Positions 16,825 to 26,774 of a stretch of 64,000 bases of DNA are shown here, in pieces (the stretch's first letter is position 1; the number at the start of each line of letters is the position of its first letter). The translations under genes and the position numbers were made by a program. The DNA lies in assembly GCA_049515555.1 (NCBI GenBank), contig JBEKTY010000013.1, forward strand, positions 1 through 64,000, written 5' to 3'. This stretch comes from JBEKTY01 sp049515555 (GTDB lineage Bacteria; Planctomycetota; Planctomycetia; Pirellulales; Thermoguttaceae). Under the pieces are notes generated by a model. The model saw only the letters and a program-made list of their open reading frames with translations, was not told the origin of the DNA and searched no databases.

Positions 16825-17420
16825 AGGGATTTAGGGATTTGGGGATTTGGGGATTTAGGGATTAGCGGAAAATGCCCAAAAAGAAGCAAATGTTCAATGC
16901 TCAATGGCCCGGCGGCCGACTGGCTGCTCTTCATTGAACATTGAACCTTTCCGGCATTGAACATTCTCGTCGCGCAAGGGCAGCGGAGGGATTGGGGATT
17001 AGGGATTAGCGGAAAATGCCCAAAAAGAAGCAAATGTTCAATGCTCAATGGCCCGGCGGCCGACTGGCTCCCCTTCATTGAACATTGAACCTTTCCGGCA
17101 TTGAACATTCTCGTCGCGCAAGGGCAGGGGAGGGATTGGGGATTGGGGATTAGGGATTAGCGGAAAATGCCCAAAAAGAGGCAAATGTTCAATGCTCAAT
17201 GGCCCGGCGGCTGGCTGCTCTTCATTGAACATTGAACCTTTCCGGCATTGAACATTCTCGTCGCGCAAGGGCAGCGGATGAAGATTGGTGTGAACGTCCA
17301 AGGAAGCAAATGTTCAATGCTCAATGGCCCGGCGGCCGACTGGCTCCCCTTCATTGAACATTGAACCTTTCCGGCATTGAACATTCTCGTCGCGCAAGGG
17401 CAGCGGATGAAGATTGGTGT
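16825..17420. repeat. Four tandem copies of a ~125-150 bp unit upstream of the GspK-like gene
   Basis: Each unit holds gcaaatgttcaatgctcaat at its left and cattgaacattgaacc plus cattgaacattctcgtcgcg at its right, which pair with each other. The shared word starts at 16887, 17031, 17182 and 17307, giving spacings of 144, 151 and 125 bases. The first three are joined by gggattggggattaggg runs; the last two are followed by gcggatgaagattggtgtg. The block fills the 617-base gap between pseudopilin 4 and the giant gene. Confidence 0.95.
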
Positions 17421-17435
17421 GAAGGAGGAATAGCC

Positions 17436-20400
17436 ATGAGACCTCGACGCGGCGTGCTGTTGCTCGTGATTCTGGGCATGTTGGCGATGTTCGCCATGAT
17501 GGCCGTGGCCTTCGTAGTGCTCACCGGGCACGAGCGGCGCGGGGCCGATGCGGCCCGTAAGATCGACCAGGTCACCGACCCGCCCGAGCAGCAACTGGAC
17601 CAGGCCTTCTACACCGTGGTCCGCGGCTCGAACAGCTCCACCTCGGCCATTAAGTCGTGGAGCCTGCTGGAGAAGATCTACGGCTATGAAACCTTCGGCA
17701 GCATCGCCAATCCGGCCCAGATACCGTTCCTTTCGACGCCGCCGAAGTCGTCCGATACGACTCCGCCGACGGCGGTCTGCGGCCGCCAGTTGATCGAGTT
17801 CACCTTCCCCACGGTAGTTCCCGAGCCGTCGCCGCTGACCTACTACGGCAACAACGCGGCCCCCAACAACATCAATCCCGACCCGACGACCTACTACGCC
17901 ATCGCTAGTCCGACCAACGGACAGGTTCAGGCCAGTCGCTTCGTCGGTTGCGTGCTGACGATGCTCAGCGGGCCGTGCAAGGGCCTGAGCACGCGGATCG
18001 TCGGCCTCAACCCGAGCAACAAGAACCACACGAGCAACGGCGATTCCTACGTCAGCGGGGGGAATCCCTACGTCCAGGTCCTCGCCTTCGAGAACGGCCA
18101 GGTGCCGCTGCCCGGCGACAAGTTCATCATCAACGGCGCTCCCTACGGCGGCACGGGGCTCGGCTACAACACGGCGACCGGCCTGCTCGACGCGACCAGC
18201 CCCGCGGACTTGAGCACGGCGGGCTTGACCACGACCGTGCCCGCTATGTTGGCGCCAAACTGTCCGGCGAACTGGCAGCCGGGAAGTATGCTGCCAACGG
18301 GGGTTTGGCAGCAGGCCGCATCGGCCAGCGCCGCCACTCCCATGGGCCCGGCCGGCGGGGCCGACTGCGACTACACCGCCCCGGACTACCAGGACCCCCT
18401 GCTCGCCTTCCAGGTCGCCGACGCGAAAGGCAACGTGACCACGCCCCTCCCCTCGCTCCATCGGCCGGAGCTGACCGCCTATTGGACCTTCGCCAGGGCC
18501 AGCAGCAAGGCTAATTGGAAGACCCTTCCCGCTTCCGTTATGCGTGCAATCATGTTCCGGCCGAACCCTCTCGACCATTCGACGTTCTGTAACAGTGTTA
18601 ACTCCAGCTTCAACGCGATCTGGAACGGCATGTCGGGCAATCCAGGGGCGTGGGACGTCGACAACGACGGGGACGGGGTTCCCGACAGCGTTTGGGTCGA
18701 CCTGGGCTTCCCCGTCCGCTACCGCGCCGATGGCAAGGCCTATAAGCCCTTGTTTGCAATCCTCTGCGTCGATCTGGACGCCCGGCTGAACCTGAATGCC
18801 CACGGCCTGATCGCCCAAACCGATTACAACCAGTACCTGCCGGCCAACGACGATTACAACCAGTCCGCGGCGGCCACCTACGGTGGCGCAGGCTTCGGCA
18901 ATACAAATACGACCAAAATTACGGCCGGAACCGTGACGTACTATAACCCCTCGCTCGACATCCCGTCTGTCACGGCGATGGTGGCGGGCACAAGCGGTAC
19001 GTTTAGCGGCAGCTACGTCTTCCTGCCGCGGGGCCAAGGCTACGGGCCGCCGGAGATCAACCTAGCCCCCCTGTTCCGCGACTGGACCTGCACGACGCAA
19101 AGTTTCCCCTACGCTACCCCCGGCAGTCCCCCCACTCCCGTAAACCCTCCCGGTCCAAACAATCCCCCCGGCCCCAACAATCCCCCCAATCCCAGTAATA
19201 CGTGCAATACCCGCCTGGACCTCTATCAATACCTGCTGTTTGGCAACCCGAGCCTTCCGGTCCCAGTGCCGGGACGATACGGCGAGATGCAGAACTGGCA
19301 GCAGAGCATTCAGAGCGGCAGTAATAATTTTTGGCCGCAGCCGGGCCTTACGATTTCCGGTGCAAAGGTCGCGTCGAGCTGTAACCTCAGCAGCCTCGCG
19401 GGCAATTATAGCGCCAACAGCATCGCCCCATTGACGTTCAACAAATGGTGGGACTACACGGGCAATTACTGGAGCTACCGCAACGACGCGAACAACTATT
19501 GGTCGGACGCTTACTGCACGCCGCCCGACCCCCAGGGCTACGGCGCGGTGGGCCTGGACCTCGCCGGCCGCCCGCTGTATCTGGGCATGGGGCCGACGCT
19601 TCCCAACACGCCCTCCACCAACGGCAACTTCTCGGTCCTGTCGCCCCCGTTGCCTCCCCCCGTCAAACCCGCCCCGTCGCTCTGCTCGCTGTCGGAGGAC
19701 ATCTCGCTCTACAACACGCCCTACGACGTCAACTTATTGCGCAACGCCCCGCACGGGTCCACCTCCCAGACCGTAACCGACGATCCGTTCGGCCCCGCCG
19801 AGTTGGAGCGGATCCTTCGCCCCTTCGACCGCGATGCCCCCCAGCTTCCCAACCGCCTGGCCTTGCTGACCGCCAACAACCCGGCCAGCCCGGACCCGAC
19901 CACGTCGTTCCTCATCCCCAAGCGGACCGCCGTGACCACCGAGAGCAGTGCCGTACCCTGCCCGACCACCGCCATGCCGGCCCCGCTCCGTGCGTCGGTG
20001 AAGAACCCCACAACGGCGGTGGACCCGACCAAGAATATAGACCTGCCGCTCCTGGCGGACTCGTCGGCCGTGGCCGATCCCGCCAATCCGAGCGCTAGCC
20101 CCGCCGTCCTGTTCCGCCCGCGGCACGTCACCGACCTGGTGATGGCCAAGCTGCTCGCCCGCGCCACCACCCAAGCGCAGGTGACGCAGATACAGCAGAT
20201 CGGCCCGCAGATCATTAGCGGGACTACGACCAACGGGGCCACACAAGGCGGCCTCCTGCCCCCGGAAATGCTGGCCGGGCTGAAGCTGAACCTGAACCGC
20301 CCGGTCAACAACTGGGCGGCGACGCGCCCAACTATGACCACCGGCGGCAGCGCCGGTCTCCAGTACTTCACGGGCTATTCCAGCGGCACGCCGCAGTTTA

Positions 20401-23400
20401 CGAACTTCAACACGTCTTTCAGCTACGACCCGGCCGGCTTGAATGACGCGACCGGGGTGGACCTGACTCAGTCTAGCCCTAATCCTGCGCCTGTGGCGTT
20501 TAACACCATCAGCGCGCGGCAGCGCCAGGCAAAGTACCTGTACGTGCTGGGGCTTCTCCTGTGGGACTGCGGACAGTTCCAGCCGTATAGCGAGACTGCC
20601 CTGACTGTCCCGCCCGCAACGAACGCCCTGGGCCCGATTACCACGCCGATAACGACGGCTTCGGCGAAGAATCTGACTGCCGCGCAGCAAATGGCCTTGC
20701 GGCGGATCGCGCAGTGGGCCATCAACGTGGTCTGCTTCTCCACTCCCGATTCGATCATGGTGCCTTTCAAGTACAGCCTGGACCCGTTCCAGTACAATCC
20801 CTCCGACGCTGCGGCGTGCGGTTGGACGGCGGACTACAATCTGGCCAACCCCACCAGCGACTGGAAGAGCAACCCCTGCGGCGTCGTGTGGGGCTGCAAG
20901 CCGCCCGAGTTGCTGATCACCGAAACCTGCGCCTTCCACGATCGCCGTGCGGCCGATACCAAGCTCGACGCCCTAAAGGGAAAGACGCGGGAAGACTCGA
21001 AGCCCGACACCGACCCGACGCTCGACCAGGCGCGGATTCCCCAGGGCTCGGCGTTCTTCGAGGTGTACTGCCCGCGGGCCCCCCGCAACACCGCCGCCCC
21101 CACCGACCTGTACGCGTTGGGGACCGACCCGAGCGCCCCCACAAACGACACAGGCCAGGTCTGGTGCCTCGACCTCGGCCGGCCCGCTGGCTACGATAAA
21201 ACCAAGTACCCCCTGGGCCAACCGAGCACTGACGGGTTCACTTACCCGGTGTGGCGGATGGTCATCACCAAGAGCCGAATGAGCGGCACCGGCAGCACGG
21301 ACAACGATGTCTCCTTCGACCCTGCGTCATCGCGGCTGGTAAAGAAGCCCGACACGTCTTCGCTGGAGCCGGAGCAGTGTAGCACTACCGACCCGAACAA
21401 ACCGGCCACCGATGCCAGCGGTGTTTTCAGCCTCCTGGCGACCAGTGCCGCCGACCCCAACGTCCAGATCGAGCGGATCATCTGGTTTGCCCCTCAGGCC
21501 AATCCGATAACGAGCACTACTGCGACCGGACGCCACGACCTGAACCGCGTTTACTACAACCGTGCCACGTTCAACTCCACGAACGCCAAGGCAGGTTTGT
21601 CCGTTCCGTTGGTAGGCGGGCGGTACGCGGTTGTCGGCCCGCGGGGCCTGACCCCCATCGGTGCCACCGGCACCGCCCTGGGCACGTTCACCACTTCCAG
21701 CCAGCAGGTCACCTTGAACACCAAGACCGGGGTGGTCAACTTCATCTCATCCAGCGGCTCCTATCCCGACACTGCTATTCAGATCAAGCAGCCGCTGCCG
21801 ATAATCGTGGCCGGCGGAGGGCCGGTGCCGCCGCCGCAAACCCCATGGCCGATTGGGTGGAAGTGGCAGAACGGCGACCCGGCGACCGGGATTGGTGTTG
21901 GTATCAGCATCTCCGAGCCGCTGTTCTCCGGCCTCGACGGGCAGCAATACTACCCCGAGCCGATAAATTGCGATACCCGCAACCCGGCTAACCCGCCCGA
22001 CCCCGTCTTCGGGCCGATCTACGAATGGTACGGGGACCCGTCGAGCGCGAACGCGACGTTCCCCAAGCCCGTGGACAGCGGCGACACCAACGGCAGTTGC
22101 CCCCTCGCGATGGACAGAATACTTTCCACGCAGACCGTACCCAGATATAAGACTGTCTTCCTCCAGCGGCTTGCGAACCCGAGCCTCGCCTACGATCCGG
22201 TGAACAACCCCTACCGCACGGTCGATTGGATGCCCATCGACCTGACGGTCTTCAACGGCGAGGACACGCCGAACGCCAACTCGTGGCACGCCGGCCCGCC
22301 AACGGGAGACAACGCGGCGTGGGACCCGGACGACCCGAACGTCGGCAGCGCCAATCCGCCCAAGGTTAGCTTCGGGTCCCGGCAGCGCGGAACGTGTTCG
22401 GCGTCCTCCTCCGACAGCCACTACGGCGCCAACGCCGGCAACGCCATCAACGGGACCAACAACATTTGGGCACAGATCAGCGATGACCCGGTTCTCGGCA
22501 CCGCCGTAGTAAACGGCAAGACAGTAATAGCAGGGGGATATAAATCCTCGGGCACGGTCGGGACCAGCTTCTTCGGCACCACCTTCACCCTGGCAAACAC
22601 CCTCGGCTACATCAACACGCAGTATCAGAAGCCTCTGCCGACCCCGCCCGCCTGTTGGAACCCCTTGAGTCCCGGTTTCCTGACGCAGGGCCCGGGCGTG
22701 TCGAGCGTGTACTACGGCGACCCGATCAAGCCCTTCCCGTGGCTAACCTGGAACGCGCGGCCATTTATCAGCGAGTTGGAGCTGATGCTCGTGCCGGCCT
22801 CGCACCCGGGCCGCCTGCTGTGGGAGAACAGCTTCGGCCTTGGTTCAGCGAGCGCCAACCCATACATTACCCTTTCGATGAGCTCGGGCAACACATCGTA
22901 CCAAACCGCGGTATTCCCCCACACGATCGACTTCTTCCAATCGCAGACCACGTCGGGTTACTTGCAGGCGCAACGGCTGCTGGAGTACGTCTGCGTCCCC
23001 TCGCGGTTCCCGTGCTCGGAGATCCAGGTGAACCCCAACTTCGCCACGGGTGCGGCGGGCCAACACTCCTTCCATATCCCATTCAATCGCATCCCCATCT
23101 ATCGCGAGCCCGGACGGATCAATCTCAATACGATCTCCAGTCCCGACGTCTTCTTCGGCCTGATGAACTACTTTCCGGGCATGGCCAATCTGACGTTCTG
23201 GGACAAGTTCGTCCGCAGCCGGCGCGGGAGCAACGGCAATTATCCCGCCACGGGCTATACAGTGACCGGTACCCCAAAAAACGACATTGGGAACATCAAC
23301 AGCATTGACATGGTGCCGTACCTGAGCGGCGCGGGGCCCCCGCCGCCACCAGCACCATTGCCGACTTACTTCGGAATGCCCTTCCGCTCCGCCAACGCGG

Positions 23401-23936
23401 CGTCGATGCTGATCAATTCCTCGCTGCCCGCGGGAACATACGCGTACCAGCAGGAGATAGACGCCACAGTGCTGCGGGCCGATCCGGATAACAATACTAA
23501 TAGCACCACCCGGGCGCTTTTCCAGTTCGACCAGGTCTCGCTCAGCAGTAACTCATCCAACACCACGCTCGTCGGCGCGAATTTCCAAGACGGCACGATC
23601 GCCAACACCACCAACGGCGTAATCAGTACCGACGTGAACCCCTATTTCCGCTACCAGGGCATCCAGCGGCTGGGCAACCTCGTGACCACGCGCTCCAACG
23701 TGTTCGCCGTCTGGATCACGGTGGGCTACTTCGAGGCCCTGCCGGCCGGTGCCGGCTATGATCCGAAGGTTTATCCCGACGGCTACCAGCTTGGCCAGGA
23801 GTTGGGCAGCGACACGGGCGACATCACCCGTCATCGGGCGTTCTACATCTTCGACCGCTCGATCCCCGTCGGCTTCCAGCGCGGGCAGGACATCAACCAG
23901 GACAAGGCCCTCCTGCTGCGACGGTATATTGAGTAG
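17436..23936 (+). CDS. Giant GspK-like pseudopilin (2166 residues)
   Basis: The ATG at 17436 follows GAAGGAGGAA. The N-terminus is PRRG/VLLLVILGMLAMFAM: a normal short leader with basic residues, cleavage after Gly, and no Glu at +5, as is characteristic of GspK. The helix runs into ERRGADAARK. Most of the protein is a very long extracytoplasmic part, Asn/Pro/Thr/Gly-rich, with a proline-asparagine tract (NPPGPNNPPGPNNPPNP, from about residue 568). Near the C-terminus (residues about 1890-1910) is EPGRINLNTISSPDVFFGL, which matches the INLNTA helix-hairpin-helix-like motif of GspK. Ordinary GspK proteins have about 300-400 residues. In secretion systems GspK caps the pseudopilus tip. It closes the operon. 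The function of the extra 1700 residues cannot be told from sequence. Confidence 0.85.
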   Translation: MRPRRGVLLLVILGMLAMFAMMAVAFVVLTGHERRGADAARKIDQVTDPPEQQLDQAFYTVVRGSNSSTSAIKSWSLLEKIYGYETFGSIANPAQIPFLSTPPKSSDTTPPTAVCGRQLIEFTFPTVVPEPSPLTYYGNNAAPNNINPDPTTYYAIASPTNGQVQASRFVGCVLTMLSGPCKGLSTRIVGLNPSNKNHTSNGDSYVSGGNPYVQVLAFENGQVPLPGDKFIINGAPYGGTGLGYNTATGLLDATSPADLSTAGLTTTVPAMLAPNCPANWQPGSMLPTGVWQQAASASAATPMGPAGGADCDYTAPDYQDPLLAFQVADAKGNVTTPLPSLHRPELTAYWTFARASSKANWKTLPASVMRAIMFRPNPLDHSTFCNSVNSSFNAIWNGMSGNPGAWDVDNDGDGVPDSVWVDLGFPVRYRADGKAYKPLFAILCVDLDARLNLNAHGLIAQTDYNQYLPANDDYNQSAAATYGGAGFGNTNTTKITAGTVTYYNPSLDIPSVTAMVAGTSGTFSGSYVFLPRGQGYGPPEINLAPLFRDWTCTTQSFPYATPGSPPTPVNPPGPNNPPGPNNPPNPSNTCNTRLDLYQYLLFGNPSLPVPVPGRYGEMQNWQQSIQSGSNNFWPQPGLTISGAKVASSCNLSSLAGNYSANSIAPLTFNKWWDYTGNYWSYRNDANNYWSDAYCTPPDPQGYGAVGLDLAGRPLYLGMGPTLPNTPSTNGNFSVLSPPLPPPVKPAPSLCSLSEDISLYNTPYDVNLLRNAPHGSTSQTVTDDPFGPAELERILRPFDRDAPQLPNRLALLTANNPASPDPTTSFLIPKRTAVTTESSAVPCPTTAMPAPLRASVKNPTTAVDPTKNIDLPLLADSSAVADPANPSASPAVLFRPRHVTDLVMAKLLARATTQAQVTQIQQIGPQIISGTTTNGATQGGLLPPEMLAGLKLNLNRPVNNWAATRPTMTTGGSAGLQYFTGYSSGTPQFTNFNTSFSYDPAGLNDATGVDLTQSSPNPAPVAFNTISARQRQAKYLYVLGLLLWDCGQFQPYSETALTVPPATNALGPITTPITTASAKNLTAAQQMALRRIAQWAINVVCFSTPDSIMVPFKYSLDPFQYNPSDAAACGWTADYNLANPTSDWKSNPCGVVWGCKPPELLITETCAFHDRRAADTKLDALKGKTREDSKPDTDPTLDQARIPQGSAFFEVYCPRAPRNTAAPTDLYALGTDPSAPTNDTGQVWCLDLGRPAGYDKTKYPLGQPSTDGFTYPVWRMVITKSRMSGTGSTDNDVSFDPASSRLVKKPDTSSLEPEQCSTTDPNKPATDASGVFSLLATSAADPNVQIERIIWFAPQANPITSTTATGRHDLNRVYYNRATFNSTNAKAGLSVPLVGGRYAVVGPRGLTPIGATGTALGTFTTSSQQVTLNTKTGVVNFISSSGSYPDTAIQIKQPLPIIVAGGGPVPPPQTPWPIGWKWQNGDPATGIGVGISISEPLFSGLDGQQYYPEPINCDTRNPANPPDPVFGPIYEWYGDPSSANATFPKPVDSGDTNGSCPLAMDRILSTQTVPRYKTVFLQRLANPSLAYDPVNNPYRTVDWMPIDLTVFNGEDTPNANSWHAGPPTGDNAAWDPDDPNVGSANPPKVSFGSRQRGTCSASSSDSHYGANAGNAINGTNNIWAQISDDPVLGTAVVNGKTVIAGGYKSSGTVGTSFFGTTFTLANTLGYINTQYQKPLPTPPACWNPLSPGFLTQGPGVSSVYYGDPIKPFPWLTWNARPFISELELMLVPASHPGRLLWENSFGLGSASANPYITLSMSSGNTSYQTAVFPHTIDFFQSQTTSGYLQAQRLLEYVCVPSRFPCSEIQVNPNFATGAAGQHSFHIPFNRIPIYREPGRINLNTISSPDVFFGLMNYFPGMANLTFWDKFVRSRRGSNGNYPATGYTVTGTPKNDIGNINSIDMVPYLSGAGPPPPPAPLPTYFGMPFRSANAASMLINSSLPAGTYAYQQEIDATVLRADPDNNTNSTTRALFQFDQVSLSSNSSNTTLVGANFQDGTIANTTNGVISTDVNPYFRYQGIQRLGNLVTTRSNVFAVWITVGYFEALPAGAGYDPKVYPDGYQLGQELGSDTGDITRHRAFYIFDRSIPVGFQRGQDINQDKALLLRRYIE

Positions 23937-24040
23937 CGGTCAGCGGTCAGCAGTCAGCGGTCAGCAGTCAGCGGTCAGCATTCAGCGGTCATGGCTGCCC
24001 GCTGATCGCTGATCGCTGATCGCTGAGGGGCGAGTGGCGA
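23937..24040. repeat. AGCGGTCAGCAGTCAGC and GCTGATC repeats
   Basis: Units of agcggtcagcagtc run to about 23990, then gctgatcgctgatc, which is their complement, then gcgagtggcgagtgg. The two halves can fold into a hairpin in the gap between the convergent GspK-like and HEAT-repeat genes, where they could stop transcription in both directions. Same family at 55655-55757. Confidence 0.85.
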
Positions 24041-24060
24041 GTGGCGAGCGGTCCTAACTC

Positions 24061-26667
24061 CTAACTCCCCTCGCTTTCCCAGAGCCAAATCTCGCTGACG
24101 ATCACATTCGGCTCGGACTCGTTGCGGAAGATGATCTGGAGTGAGCCCTCGGCCTGGAGTCCGGGCGGGATGGCCAGCGTCTTGATCTCCGGCGGCTGGT
24201 TGGCAACGCCCGAGGGAAGCTTCGTCTTGCCCAGCAGCATCGTCTCGCGGCCGCCCTTGCCGGCGGCCAGCCACACCGACTGGACGCGGGTCTCATGGTC
24301 GAAGTCCCACCAGGAGAAGCCGAGCTGGTAGCGTTTCTTGGGATCGAGTCCGCCGGCTTGGAAGACCACCCGCTGGCCGTCGTAGGAACCGGTGCCGAAG
24401 CGGACGTCGGCCACGCGATCGGAGTCTGTCCAGAAGTAGGGCGTGCCGTTGACCAGTCGCAACTGCGGCCCGCCCTTGACGCCGTCGGACGTATCCGGCC
24501 CGCAGTCGAGGTAGCAGGCCAGGCGGTAGCCCTTGGGCGCCCGGCGGGCCAGGGCCGCTTTGTAGGCCGCGCTGCGTTTGCTGTCTGGCTCGAGTGCCCG
24601 CTCGGCGCCGCCGGGCGTGGGGGCCTTGGCCGCCTCCTCGTCCACGGCCGCCGCCTGCTCGGCCACCGCGCCGTCCTTGGTCGTGTCGGCCAGCTTCTTC
24701 ATTGTCGCGCGGACGGCGGGCGCATCGAGCCGCACCAGGCCGCGGGCGATCTTCAGCGTGGCCGTCTCGGCCTCGGCCCGTACTGCCGCGTCGTCCAGCA
24801 TGGCGGCGGCCACGTGCAGGGCCCCCGGGTCCGCCGCATCCGCCAGGCAGGCCAGCAGCATGCGTTTGGCTTCCACGTCCTGGGCAATGGCGCGGAGGGG
24901 CGCGAGCAGTTTCAGCCGCTCATCGGCGTCCTTCACCTGGGCTGAAAGCCGCAGATAGCCCCGCACGGCCAGGCTGCGGTGGGCCATGCTCTGCGACGCC
25001 CGGGCGATCTTCAACAGATCCTCGGCGGCCGACAGATCGGGCCAGTTGGCCACGGCCAGCAGCGCGGCCTGGCCGACGGCCGGATCGCTGTCGGCCAGAT
25101 GTGGGCGGACGGCGGCCAGGGCCTCCGGGCCGCCGAAGCCGCCCAGCACGCGCACCAGCGCCGGCCTGGCCTGGGCCGCCGCTTGCGGCAGTGCGGCCAC
25201 CAGGGGGTCCACCCGTTGGGCCGCGGCCGCCAATCGCTTGCCCACGGTCAGCACGGCCTGCTCGGCCACGTCGGCATCCGCCGCTGTTGCCGTGCTCGCC
25301 GCCGCCAGTAGTTGGACCATCGGCGGATAGCTCTCGGCCCGGGCTGCAATGGCCAGCGATTGCCACGCCGCCGCGCGGAGGGGTGGATCGCCGTCGGCCG
25401 CCGCCTTCAGCATTACGGGCCCGGCCCCTTTGGCTCGCCGGGCCGCCAGGATGCGGAGCATCTCGATCCGCACTTTCACGTCGCCCTCGGCCGCCAGGGC
25501 CAGAAGTTTTGCCTCGACCTCTGCGCCGGACAGGCGCACGAGGCTCTCGCGGGCCGCCGGCTGGACCGCGCCGGCGGCGGTGGCCATGCCCGCCAGGCGC
25601 TCGACCAGCGACACGTCGCCCAACCGGGCCATGGCCCGCACGGCGGCCACCCGCACCGCCTCATCCCGGTCGGCCATGCGCTTGACGACGGTCGCGGCCG
25701 CCGCACGGTCTCCGCGCTCGGCCAGCACGCCCAGCAGCAGGACCCGGCCCGCCGCATCGAGCTTCTCGAGCTGCTCGACCAGCGCGGTAGTGACCTGCGG
25801 GCCCGGCAGCTTGGCGCTGGCCCGCACGGCCGTGGCCTGCACCAGCGGGTCGGGCGAAACAATCGCTTCCAGGACCAGCGGGGCGGCCTTTGCTTGGTCC
25901 ACTTTGGCCAGGCCGGTCAGGCCCGCCAGCCGCCAGGGTGACGGCCCCTTGGAAAGCCAAACCTGCTGATAGATAGCCGCGGCCCCGGCCGTGTCGCCGG
26001 CCGCGGTGAGGCGTTCGGCGCACTGGAGCCGGGCGTTGTGCAGTGCGGCCAGGGCCTTGGCCGGTACATCGGCCTTGGCCAGGGCCGCCGCGGCCCGGGT
26101 CGAGCCGATCTTTCCCAGCGCTTCGGCGGCGGCCGCGGCTACCAAGGGGTCCGCGTTGCCCAAAAGCGCGGCCAGCTCGCCGGCCGACTTCTCGTCGCGC
26201 CTCACGCCCAGCGAGTTGACGGCGCCCACCAGGGGCAGGCCCTGGAAGCGCTGCAGCGCCCCGCGCAGCGCCGCCAGCGATGCCTCGCCGGGGATGCCTT
26301 CCAGCGTGTAGCGGGCGATCTCGGCCGTCTGCGGGTCGTCCAGCATCTTCGCCAACAGCGGCACTTGGGCCGCGCCGCCCACCACCAGCAGTCGCTGGCA
26401 GATGAAGACCTTTGCGGCATAACTGGTCTTGGGCCCGGCCAAAATAGCGGCCAGCCGATCGGCCACTTCGGCCTTCCGCGCCGCATCGGTCGCATACCGC
26501 ACGACGTACAGCTCGATGGCGTGCAGCGGCTGCTCGCTCTGGCCGTAATCGTAAGTCTTCAGTTGTTCCATCGCCCGCTGAGGCGACGCGGCATCCTGCG
26601 GCTCGGCCGCCGCCACTATGCCCACCAGCGCCATGAGAACAATCGCCACATGCACAAGCCGGTTCAT
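24061..26667 (-). CDS. Exported HEAT-repeat protein
   Basis: 868 residues from the ATG at 26667, which has AGGGGGT upstream. Residues 1-22 are a signal peptide (LVHVAIVLMALVGIVAAA). Residues about 50-690 are a long series of alpha-helical HEAT/PBS-lyase-like repeats of about 30 residues, Ala- and Leu-rich, with DEAVRVAAVRAMARLG and DPLVAAAAAEALGKIG as good examples. The C-terminal 170 residues form a separate beta-rich domain (LACYLDCGPDTSDG, WTDSDRVADVRFGTGSYDGQRVV, WWDFDHETR, VIVSEIWLWE), like domains found at the ends of planctomycete exported proteins; I cannot name it. Probably a periplasmic or surface scaffold that binds protein partners. Next gene on the strand (Gfo/Idh) lies upstream; they are separated by about 107 bases that include repeats. 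Confidence 0.75.
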   Translation of the reverse strand: MNRLVHVAIVLMALVGIVAAAEPQDAASPQRAMEQLKTYDYGQSEQPLHAIELYVVRYATDAARKAEVADRLAAILAGPKTSYAAKVFICQRLLVVGGAAQVPLLAKMLDDPQTAEIARYTLEGIPGEASLAALRGALQRFQGLPLVGAVNSLGVRRDEKSAGELAALLGNADPLVAAAAAEALGKIGSTRAAAALAKADVPAKALAALHNARLQCAERLTAAGDTAGAAAIYQQVWLSKGPSPWRLAGLTGLAKVDQAKAAPLVLEAIVSPDPLVQATAVRASAKLPGPQVTTALVEQLEKLDAAGRVLLLGVLAERGDRAAAATVVKRMADRDEAVRVAAVRAMARLGDVSLVERLAGMATAAGAVQPAARESLVRLSGAEVEAKLLALAAEGDVKVRIEMLRILAARRAKGAGPVMLKAAADGDPPLRAAAWQSLAIAARAESYPPMVQLLAAASTATAADADVAEQAVLTVGKRLAAAAQRVDPLVAALPQAAAQARPALVRVLGGFGGPEALAAVRPHLADSDPAVGQAALLAVANWPDLSAAEDLLKIARASQSMAHRSLAVRGYLRLSAQVKDADERLKLLAPLRAIAQDVEAKRMLLACLADAADPGALHVAAAMLDDAAVRAEAETATLKIARGLVRLDAPAVRATMKKLADTTKDGAVAEQAAAVDEEAAKAPTPGGAERALEPDSKRSAAYKAALARRAPKGYRLACYLDCGPDTSDGVKGGPQLRLVNGTPYFWTDSDRVADVRFGTGSYDGQRVVFQAGGLDPKKRYQLGFSWWDFDHETRVQSVWLAAGKGGRETMLLGKTKLPSGVANQPPEIKTLAIPPGLQAEGSLQIIFRNESEPNVIVSEIWLWESEGS

Positions 26668-26774
26668 CGTACTACCCCCTGGTTGAATCGCTTCATCGCT
26701 CGGCCCCACAATCGGCCGACATGTTTCTGTCCTTCATTTTTCTGTCCAATCCCCAATCCCTAATCCCTGCCCCC

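Noticed and set aside
16825..17420. Four regularly spaced units as a CRISPR-like or rRNA-like array
   Set aside because: Units are over 100 bases, nearly identical throughout, and joined by intergenic repeat words; no unique spacers.
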